Assembly: GCA_030593425.1 (NCBI GenBank)
Contig: JAUVHF010000118.1
Location: forward strand, 1 to 5,343
Length of the DNA stretch: 5,343 nucleotides
From: Anaerolineales bacterium
Lineage (GTDB): Bacteria; Chloroflexota; Anaerolineae; UBA7937
Reading direction: 5' to 3'
Under the pieces are notes generated by a model. The model saw only the letters and a list, made by a program, of their open reading frames with translations, did no database searches and had not been told where the DNA came from. The translations under genes were made by a program, and so were the position numbers. Numbering within the stretch: position 1 is the stretch's first letter; every line of letters begins with the position of its first letter. Of the stretch, positions 1-4,859 are shown piece after piece.

Positions 1-927
1 GTTTGTAAGCGCGGTGCGGTAGCCAGCGATATCGGAGGCGACGATGGCCACTCCGGAAGCCATAGCCTCCAGAAGAACCATGCCGAAAGATTCGAACCCC
101 GTGGAGGGGGCACAGAAGAGGTCACAACTCTTATAGTAGCGAGGCAGTTCCTCATCGGGGACATACCCTATGAAACGAACGCCCCCAAGCCGTCTTCTTC
201 GCACAGAATAGACGTAGGGGGCTTTGTCCTCTCTATCGTAGGCTCCCACTACTAGGAGTCGGGCTCCCGGAAACTCCTCTTTCACGTAGGGAAAAGCGTG
301 TAAGAGATACTTAAACCCCTTCCTCTTCTCCAGACGCCCCACGAAAAGGATATTTGGCCCCTCAGCGGCGAATTTGGAGAAGGGCTCTACTTGGGCCCCA
401 AACCGCTCCAGGTCTATGCCATTGGGGATGACCATATACTCGCCGGGGAAATATCTGCCTATATAATCGCGCACCGCTTCTGAGACCACTATCTTGCCGT
501 CCAGTTTAGCGTAGATGGGCTTAAATATCCGCTTCCCGTATTGGTAGCCGGCAGAAGAGTCGCGATAGGCGTGGAAAGTGCCCACATTCACGCTTTTCGA
601 ATGACGGAGGACTATCAAAGGCAAGGCTGGGACACCGGGCTCATGGATATGGACGATATCGAACTGTTCTTGTTGAAGGATCTTCTTCACTCGACGATAG
701 ACGCGAGGCGAGAGGGTGATGCGCGCCTTCGAGCCGCTGAAGGGGACGGAGATCACGTTACCGCTCACGCTGATGACGTGCTCCTCAAGCGCTTCCTCCC
801 CGGAGCAGGGAGCCAAGATCTTCACCTCATGACCCAGCCTTCGGAGGTGCTTGTCCAGGTAGAAGATATGTTTGGTCACCCCACCGGGGACCGTGTAATC
901 ATAAGGAGAGACTAAGGCTATCTTCAT
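1..927 (-). CDS. PimA-like GT4 glycosyltransferase (3' end outside window)
   Basis: The first 309 residues of a GT-B fold, family 4 retaining glycosyltransferase are visible; the frame stays open to the window edge, so perhaps 60-80 C-terminal residues are missing. Landmarks follow PimA, the phosphatidylinositol alpha-mannosyltransferase: the nucleotide-sugar loop PGGV at 14-17, HIHEP at 93-97, a TFHAY segment with H119 (compare the PimA histidine near 118), GRLEKRKG at 197-204 supplying R198 and K203 for the diphosphate, and the E-x7-E pair E279/E287 within ESFGMVLLEAMASG. It would act at the inner membrane face, moving a hexose (mannose if truly PimA) from GDP- or UDP-sugar to a lipid such as phosphatidylinositol. 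Its ATG overlaps the TGA of the PHP gene (ATGA), with AAGGA at 940-936 eight bases upstream, so translation is probably coupled. Family is secure. The PI acceptor is inferred from the upstream inositol-phosphate synthase; another GT4 substrate is possible. Confidence 0.9.
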   Translation of the reverse strand, partial: MKIALVSPYDYTVPGGVTKHIFYLDKHLRRLGHEVKILAPCSGEEALEEHVISVSGNVISVPFSGSKARITLSPRVYRRVKKILQQEQFDIVHIHEPGVPALPLIVLRHSKSVNVGTFHAYRDSSAGYQYGKRIFKPIYAKLDGKIVVSEAVRDYIGRYFPGEYMVIPNGIDLERFGAQVEPFSKFAAEGPNILFVGRLEKRKGFKYLLHAFPYVKEEFPGARLLVVGAYDREDKAPYVYSVRRRRLGGVRFIGYVPDEELPRYYKSCDLFCAPSTGFESFGMVLLEAMASGVAIVASDIAGYRTALTN

Positions 928-1676
928 CCCTTCCGTCCTTCTAGGAAGGAGTCGAGGGCCCGCCTGATATGTTTGCTGGGTAGGATCACCAGGCTCTTCA
1001 CCATCTGCTGGCCGGCTACCGCGGCGAGTTGGCGGTGTTCCTCCCAAGATAAGAACTCGCCCTCTGCCCTGGTGGTTCTGGACTCAAGAGCCTGGCTGAA
1101 ATCCTCGGCTGTCCGGCCAGGGAAAAAGGTGCGGGCTTGGCCGATCAAGGAGAGGAAATGAGCGTCGCTGCCTCCCAATTCTGGGAGGTGAAATCTCTGT
1201 TCGTTGAGGGCCATCACCCGTTCGTAACTGACCCGGCCCGCGAGGTTGGGGTTCAGGATCTCCAAACCCTCAAGCCTTATCCCCTCTCGGGGATCTCTCA
1301 ATATCCGTTCGATGCTCCATCTCTGGAGGCTCAAGGTAAGCCAACTCATGGGATGGGGCACGATGCAGAACCCCCCTTGCTCATGGACCAAATCTATAGT
1401 TCGCGTTAAAGGCTGAAGCATCCGGACCGGCTCCTCCAAGTCGTAGGCCAGAAGATGTCCTTCTAAGGTGGTGATCTCCATCCCCACCAGCACCTGGAAG
1501 CGATAACCCCCTTTGGCTACCAGCTCCCTGGCTTCTAGAGAGCCGTCGATGAGGTCGTGGTCGGTGATGGCGATCAGATCCAGATCGGTCTCGTTTTCCA
1601 CATAGTCAAGGATCTCATGCGTCGCGGGTAAGCCGTCACCCGCGCCGGAGTGGATATGTAGGTCAGCCTTTCCCAT
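924..1676 (-). CDS. PHP-domain metal-dependent phosphoesterase
   Basis: This 250-residue protein is a complete PHP (polymerase and histidinol phosphatase) domain. The metal ligands are all recognisable: D-L-H-I-H at 5-9, T-D-H-D at 38-41, E67 in GMEIT, H74, the P-H-P at 107-109 with H108, and G-G-S-D-A-H at 168-173. Stand-alone PHP proteins of this size hydrolyse phosphomonoesters or nucleotides using two or three metals (histidinol phosphatase, RNase AM/YciV type). No signal peptide is visible, so it is cytoplasmic. The ATG is supported by GAGGAG at 1686-1681, four bases upstream, and the stop overlaps the next gene's start by four bases. Lying between lipid acyltransferases and a PimA-like glycosyltransferase, it may act on an inositol-lipid phosphate, but that substrate is only inferred. 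It could also be a general phosphatase cotranscribed by chance. Confidence 0.9.
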   Translation of the reverse strand: MGKADLHIHSGAGDGLPATHEILDYVENETDLDLIAITDHDLIDGSLEARELVAKGGYRFQVLVGMEITTLEGHLLAYDLEEPVRMLQPLTRTIDLVHEQGGFCIVPHPMSWLTLSLQRWSIERILRDPREGIRLEGLEILNPNLAGRVSYERVMALNEQRFHLPELGGSDAHFLSLIGQARTFFPGRTAEDFSQALESRTTRAEGEFLSWEEHRQLAAVAGQQMVKSLVILPSKHIRRALDSFLEGRKG

Positions 1677-1697
1677 CAGACTCCTCTAGAGCGCCAA

Positions 1698-1734
1698 AGC
1701 CCGTCCCCCGGCCCAAGTCGTACCAGGACGGGCT
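1698..1734 (-). other. Stem-loop upstream of the PHP gene
   Basis: A perfect 9-bp stem, agcccgtcc (1698-1706) paired with ggacgggct (1726-1734), encloses a 19-base loop. Read as minus-strand RNA it is followed only by UUUGGCGC, so it lacks the U-tract of an intrinsic terminator. It ends about 10 bases before the ribosome binding site of the PHP gene. It could attenuate, stabilise or mark processing of the transcript, or be a repeat element with no role in expression. Confidence 0.4.
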
Positions 1735-1747
1735 GGCAAGTACCGGG

Positions 1748-1777
1748 GCAGGCTGGCATCAATGCTTCGCAGCCTGC
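1748..1777 (-). other. Stem-loop just after the second acyltransferase stop codon
   Basis: gcaggctg (1748-1755) pairs perfectly with cagcctgc (1770-1777) around a 14-base loop. In the minus-strand transcript it begins one base after the TAG of the 1779-2660 gene. No U-run follows, so strong intrinsic termination is unlikely; it could be a 3'-protecting hairpin or a partial attenuator between the two halves of the operon. Confidence 0.35.
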
Positions 1778-1778
1778 G

Positions 1779-2660
1779 CTAAGCACGGGCGGGCCAGGGG
1801 GAGTAAAAGATCAGCCATTGCTCAGGGTGCTGACGGATCACCCTCTCCAGACCGGCCACTACCTTCTCCATGTTGGCGCGCACATCGCGCTTGAAGTCAC
1901 CCGTATCCTCCAATTCGAGAGGGGGGTGGATCTCAATAGTGTAGCTATTGTCTGGTTCCCTCCTGCCGAAGGCCAGAGCCAACTTGGCCCCCGTGCGCAT
2001 AGCCAACTGGACGTGGCCATCAGGGAGGCGAGCCGGCGCGCCGAAGAAATCGACCATGATACCGCTCTCCGTAGTATCCCTATCCGCCGCTACCGCCACT
2101 ATCTCATTGCGCTTTAGGGCTCGGAAGAGACCCAGGAGGGGGCCATCGGCTGGCAGAAGGGTGATCCCTCCCTTCTCTCGCAGGCTCACGACATATCGGA
2201 AGAGCCTCTCGGGTCTCAGATGCTCCGCGGGGGCTGTCACCCGGCAGGAGAAGAGAGAGGCCACCAGACAGATCAGGCCATCGGGGCTCCCGAAATGAGC
2301 GGTAGTCAAGACCAGCCCCTTGCCTTGGGCCAACGCCTCCTCTATATGTTCTAACCCCTTAACGGTGTGGGAGGCTCTCATCTCTTCCCGGGAGAGGTTT
2401 CGTTGGTGGAACAGTTCATAGTAGTTCTGGAGGGAATTACGGAAGAGTTGGCGGGCGGTCTCTTCGATAGTGGCCTTATCGGTCTCTTGACCCAAAACAT
2501 GTCTCAGGTTCCCTTGCACTATCCCTCGGGCGCCGAAGTGGAAGCGGCAGACCAGATCCCCGATGAAAGAGAACAAGGGGTACCCCCACCGCGGCGGTAT
2601 GTGGGGGAAGATGGCTCCTGCGAGCCGGTAGAGCAGATAGGTGAGAAACGTTTGGTTCAC
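1779..2660 (-). CDS. LpxL/PatA-family lysophospholipid acyltransferase (second of tandem pair)
   Basis: This 293-residue protein belongs to the LpxL/HtrB (LABLAT) acyltransferase superfamily, whose usual length is about 290-320. The catalytic H-x4-D motif is H122-F-G-S-P-D127. Other shared blocks are A-E-H-L-R-P at 145-150, A-D-R-D at 192-195, F-F-G at 205-207, the R-L-P-D-G plus A-M-R-T-G-A stretch at 211-225 and H-P-E-Q-W at 278-282. The N-terminal 30 residues are hydrophobic to amphipathic, suggesting association with the inner membrane. Such enzymes transfer an acyl chain from acyl-CoA or acyl-ACP to a sugar hydroxyl on a lipid; PatA of mycobacteria acylates the mannose of PI-mannosides. 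Translation starts at GTG one base after the upstream TAA, with GGAG at 2669-2666 five bases before it. It is clearly a diverged paralogue of the adjacent gene. The exact acceptor is unknown, and Gram-negative lipid A acylation is unlikely in this context. Confidence 0.88.
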   Translation of the reverse strand: MNQTFLTYLLYRLAGAIFPHIPPRWGYPLFSFIGDLVCRFHFGARGIVQGNLRHVLGQETDKATIEETARQLFRNSLQNYYELFHQRNLSREEMRASHTVKGLEHIEEALAQGKGLVLTTAHFGSPDGLICLVASLFSCRVTAPAEHLRPERLFRYVVSLREKGGITLLPADGPLLGLFRALKRNEIVAVAADRDTTESGIMVDFFGAPARLPDGHVQLAMRTGAKLALAFGRREPDNSYTIEIHPPLELEDTGDFKRDVRANMEKVVAGLERVIRQHPEQWLIFYSPWPARA

Positions 2661-2661
2661 T

Positions 2662-3660
2662 TTATCTCCACTGGCTAGAAGGCCACATGCGACGGAACAT
2701 GTACCATTGATCGGGATACCGCCTGATCAGTTCTTCTTGCAGAGTCACTATCTCTTGAGAGAGTCGGCGCAGGTCTTCGGATCTATCGCCGCGGGGTTGA
2801 AACTCCAAAGGTGGAAAGATCTCTCCCTTAAAGTGGCCGTCCAAGGTGCGCACTAGGTACCCGGTGATGACTTGGGCACCTGTGCGGAGCGCCAGAGCGG
2901 CCGGCCCCGAGGGCCAGGATATCATCTGGCCGAAGAACTCTACAGTTACCCCCTCACCTTGTGGCAGCGGACGGTCCACCACAATCCCTACTAACTGGTT
3001 TCGCGTCAGGGCGCGAAAAAGCGGTTTCAGAGTCCGCTCCATGAAGATGAGGTGGATCCCTCGCGCTTCTCGCCAATCGCGGGCTATGCGGTCGAGCCAG
3101 GGGGGTTTTTGCCTCTCAGCCACCACGTATAACTCGTGTCCCCGTGCTGCTAGGGCCAACCCTGCCAGATCCCAACTGCCCAAGTGACTCCCTACCAGGA
3201 GTACGCCCTTGCCCCCTTCAAGGGCACGGTCTAGATGCTCCCACCCCTCAACTCGGACACGCCTCTCCACCTCCTCATCACTTGTCCGCGGGAGCCGCAC
3301 GAAGTCGACCAAGAGTTTCATATAGTTACGAAAGGAGCGCTGCGCTGTACGGTACACCTCCAGATCTGCAGCCTCGCGGCCCAGGACGTAGCGCATGTTG
3401 TCTATAGCGTTACCCCTTCCCCGACGCCAGAGGAGGAATAGTAGGTCACCTACCGGGGAGGCTATGCCGTAAGCTACCTTCAAGGGCAGGCGTTGGGCCA
3501 GGAAGACGAGCCCCAGAAAGGACCCATAGGTTACTAGATACACCCCCTTCTCAACGTAAAGGTAAAGTCTCGTCAGGAAGGGGGTCTTTAGGGCCAGGGG
3601 TATGGTGTTGTTCTTTCTATCCAGCGATGAACTCCTCCAACTTCCTTCGCGCTTCGTCAT
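2662..3660 (-). CDS. LpxL/PatA-family lysophospholipid acyltransferase (first of tandem pair)
   Basis: A 332-residue acyltransferase of the LpxL/PatA superfamily. The catalytic H-x4-D is H159-L-G-S-W-D164. It is followed by V-A-E-R at 180-183, V-V-D-R at 227-230, E-F-F-G at 241-244, A-L-R-T-G-A at 257-262 and Y-P-D-Q-W at 315-319. Residues 40-57 are hydrophobic and may anchor it to the membrane. Of the pair, this one looks closer to the PatA type (S-W-D-L-A after the histidine), which acylates the mannose of phosphatidylinositol mannosides; that assignment is tentative. The start is uncertain. The ATG at 3660 overlaps the inositol-phosphate synthase by 44 bases and has no visible ribosome binding site, and the first 25 residues look unlike the family. 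A CTG at 3624-3622 sits seven bases after GGAGGAG and would give a 320-residue protein. GTG codon 40 cuts into the hydrophobic segment. The next gene follows after one base. Confidence 0.88.
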   Translation of the reverse strand: MTKREGSWRSSSLDRKNNTIPLALKTPFLTRLYLYVEKGVYLVTYGSFLGLVFLAQRLPLKVAYGIASPVGDLLFLLWRRGRGNAIDNMRYVLGREAADLEVYRTAQRSFRNYMKLLVDFVRLPRTSDEEVERRVRVEGWEHLDRALEGGKGVLLVGSHLGSWDLAGLALAARGHELYVVAERQKPPWLDRIARDWREARGIHLIFMERTLKPLFRALTRNQLVGIVVDRPLPQGEGVTVEFFGQMISWPSGPAALALRTGAQVITGYLVRTLDGHFKGEIFPPLEFQPRGDRSEDLRRLSQEIVTLQEELIRRYPDQWYMFRRMWPSSQWR

Positions 3661-4684
3661 CGCTGAACTGCACGGGAGGCGCCTTCATGAAATAGGCTGA
3701 GGGAGCGACGAGAGTACCTCCTAAGCCTCGGTCGAGCCCCAGTTTGCAGCAACGTATGGCGTCGATCACCACTCCCGCGGAGTTAGGAGAGTCCCAAACT
3801 TCCAATTTCAATTCTATGTTCAAAGGCACATCGCCGAAACTTCGTCCCTCTAAGCGGATATGGGCCCACTTACGGTCTTCTAGCCAGGGGACGTAGTCGG
3901 AGGGGCCGATATGGACGTTCTTCTCACCGATGTCGTAATCCAGTTGGCTGGTCACGGCGTTGGTCTTGGAGATCTTCTTCGACTCCAAGCGGGCCCTTTC
4001 CAACATGTTGTAGAAATCCATATTTCCGCCTACGTTCAGTTGGCTAGTCCGTTCCAGTCTCACCCCCCGCTCACGGAAGAGCCGAGCGAGGACCCGATGG
4101 ACGATGGTGGCTCCCACCTGGGATTTGATATCGTCCCCGACGAGGGGCACGTTTCTCTCCTCAAAACGCTCTTGCCAATACCTCTCTCGGGCGATGAAGA
4201 CAGGGACACAGTTGACGAAGCCGCAGCCCACCTCCAGGATCTGCTCCACGTACCACTTGGTAGCCATCTCGCTGCCCACGGGCAGAAAATTAACCACCAC
4301 ATCCGTTTCCGTCTCCTTGAGGATCTGAACGATATTGGAGGTGGAACCAGGAGCCTTGGTGATCACTTGTCTAAGGTACTTGCCTAGGCCATCGTGAGTC
4401 ATCCCCCGGGAGACAGAGACATCCATAGGGGGGACTTCGGCGAACTTGTAGGTATTATTGGGCAGAGTGAAGATCGCTTCAGAGATATCCTTGCCCACTT
4501 TTTTGGAGTCGATGTCGAAGGCAGCGGCGAACTCGATATCGCTTATATGGTAACCTCCCAAAGTAACATGCATGAGCCCGGGGACGAAGTCGTCCTCCTG
4601 CACCTGACGATAGAAATGCACCCCCTGAACTAGGGCAGAGGCGCAGTTTCCTACCCCGATGATAGCCACCTTAACCTTGTCCAA
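3617..4684 (-). CDS. ino1: Inositol-3-phosphate synthase (myo-inositol-1-phosphate synthase, Ino1)
   Basis: This 355-residue enzyme converts glucose-6-phosphate to 1L-myo-inositol-1-phosphate (inositol-3-phosphate) using bound NAD+, the entry step to inositol lipids. The N-terminal Rossmann loop is G10-V-G-N-C-A-S-A-L. Family signatures follow: F-L-P-V-G-S-E at 133-139, G-D-D-I-K-S-Q-V-G-A-T at 183-193 with K187, L-N-V-G-G-N-M-D-F at 216-224, S-K-K-I-S-K-T-N-A at 235-243, S-D-Y-V-P-W at 262-267 and E-L-K-L-E-V-W-D-S-P-N-S-A-G at 291-304. The length matches the short bacterial form (Mycobacterium Ino1, about 367) rather than the eukaryotic form of about 530. Translation begins at TTG (4684-4682), ten bases after AAGGAGG at 4701-4695; no ATG or GTG nearby fits the Rossmann start. 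It heads the minus-strand operon and overlaps the following acyltransferase. Identification is very secure. Confidence 0.96.
   Translation of the reverse strand: MDKVKVAIIGVGNCASALVQGVHFYRQVQEDDFVPGLMHVTLGGYHISDIEFAAAFDIDSKKVGKDISEAIFTLPNNTYKFAEVPPMDVSVSRGMTHDGLGKYLRQVITKAPGSTSNIVQILKETETDVVVNFLPVGSEMATKWYVEQILEVGCGFVNCVPVFIARERYWQERFEERNVPLVGDDIKSQVGATIVHRVLARLFRERGVRLERTSQLNVGGNMDFYNMLERARLESKKISKTNAVTSQLDYDIGEKNVHIGPSDYVPWLEDRKWAHIRLEGRSFGDVPLNIELKLEVWDSPNSAGVVIDAIRCCKLGLDRGLGGTLVAPSAYFMKAPPVQFSDDEARRKLEEFIAG
3632..3638 (-). promoter_or_regulatory. Candidate internal ribosome binding site for the first acyltransferase
   Basis: GGAGGAG on the minus strand lies inside the last codons of the inositol-phosphate synthase (Leu-Glu-Glu-Phe) and seven bases before an in-frame CTG of the acyltransferase. 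It is a far better Shine-Dalgarno match than anything in front of the ATG at 3660. It may be fortuitous, since two GAG glutamate codons create it. Confidence 0.4.
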
Positions 4685-4694
4685 CTTCCCTTGG

Positions 4695-4701
4695 CCTCCT
4701 T
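4695..4701 (-). promoter_or_regulatory. Ribosome binding site fixing the TTG start of ino1
   Basis: AAGGAGG on the minus strand is ten bases upstream of the TTG at 4684. It is the reason to accept this weak start codon, since the first in-frame GTG (codon 6) would remove the first strand of the Rossmann fold. Confidence 0.75.
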
Positions 4702-4708
4702 CTCTTAT

Positions 4709-4789
4709 TTTGACAACTTATACTATGGCAAAAGGGTAGAGGTGTCAAGGTGGCACTTAGCCATGGGGTACCAATTTCCTATTGTCAAA
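4709..4789. repeat. Inverted TTTGACAA words flanking the ino1 promoter
   Basis: tttgacaa at 4709-4716 and its exact complement ttgtcaaa at 4782-4789 flank the promoter. The core TTGACA also occurs as the -35 box itself (4743-4748, minus). The minus-strand copy at 4788-4783 has no -10 box at the right distance, so it is not obviously a second promoter. The copies could be a regulator's half-sites; this is weak evidence because the words are short. Confidence 0.3.
4720..4748 (-). promoter_or_regulatory. Sigma-70-type promoter of the inositol-lipid operon
   Basis: On the minus strand, a perfect TTGACA -35 box (4748-4743) is followed by exactly 17 bases and TAGTAT (4725-4720), five of six matches to the -10 consensus. 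Transcription would begin near 4713, giving a leader of about 28 bases that includes the ribosome binding site. It is close enough to consensus to expect constitutive or repressor-controlled expression of the genes from 4684 leftwards. Confidence 0.8.
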
Positions 4790-4802
4790 GGAGACGCAGG
4801 GG

Positions 4803-4830
4803 TTTACACTAGATTTTGGGGTTTCATAAC
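4803..4830 (+). promoter_or_regulatory. Candidate promoter of the HTH-pseudoreceiver gene
   Basis: TTTACA (4803-4808) is five of six to the -35 consensus and lies 16 bases before CATAAC (4825-4830), four of six to -10. The -10 overlaps the first GTTT repeat, so a protein bound to those repeats would compete with RNA polymerase. This is the best pair I find in the plus-strand leader, but it is not strong. Confidence 0.35.
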
Positions 4831-4844
4831 GTTTCATATCGTTT
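4821..4844 (+). repeat. Three GTTT-led direct repeats at 10-bp spacing (candidate operator)
   Basis: gtttcata occurs at 4821 and again at 4831, and gttta at 4841, each exactly 10 bases apart, so they face the same side of the helix. They sit between the candidate -10 and the ribosome binding site of a BldC-like HTH gene. BldC-type MerR proteins are known to bind head-to-tail on such closely spaced direct repeats, so autoregulation is a reasonable inference. Confidence 0.5.
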
Positions 4845-4847
4845 AAC

Positions 4848-4855
4848 GGAGGTGA
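4848..4855 (+). promoter_or_regulatory. Strong ribosome binding site of the HTH-pseudoreceiver gene
   Basis: ggaggtga is a full match to the anti-Shine-Dalgarno complement. Its GGAGG core ends seven bases before the ATG at 4860, which settles the start codon and suggests efficient translation. Confidence 0.8.
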
Positions 4856-4859
4856 GCGC

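Larger units (their letters stand above)
1677..1778. repeat. GC-rich intergenic spacer with 20-bp near-tandem repeat and two hairpins
   Basis: This gap breaks an otherwise tightly packed minus-strand operon. Two adjacent 20-base units, 1721-1740 and 1741-1760, agree at 15 of 20 positions and share the word ggctggca. Two perfect inverted repeats lie in the same stretch: 9 bp at 1698-1706 with 1726-1734, and 8 bp at 1748-1755 with 1770-1777. I see no -35/-10 pair on the minus strand in it. It resembles a small REP-like or decayed repetitive element, but whether it recurs elsewhere cannot be told from one window. Confidence 0.5.

Noticed and set aside
541..915. 124-codon plus-strand open frame
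   Set aside because: It lies antisense within the glycosyltransferase, whose minus-strand frame carries clear family motifs; no ribosome binding site or recognisable domain.
1698..1734. Intrinsic terminator ending the operon after the acyltransferases
   Set aside because: The stem is good but only three U residues follow, the loop is long (19 bases), and no promoter for the downstream pair is visible, so read-through is more likely.
1818..2298. Overlapping plus-strand open frames opposite the second acyltransferase
   Set aside because: They are antisense to a gene with intact catalytic motifs, and the translations show arginine-rich, low-complexity composition typical of shadow frames.
3911..4387. 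158-codon plus-strand open frame
   Set aside because: It is antisense to the highly conserved core of inositol-phosphate synthase and has no family resemblance of its own.
4743..4788. Second upstream promoter for ino1 using TTGACA at 4788-4783
   Set aside because: At 16-18 bases spacing the sequence is CATGG-like, with no resemblance to a -10 box.
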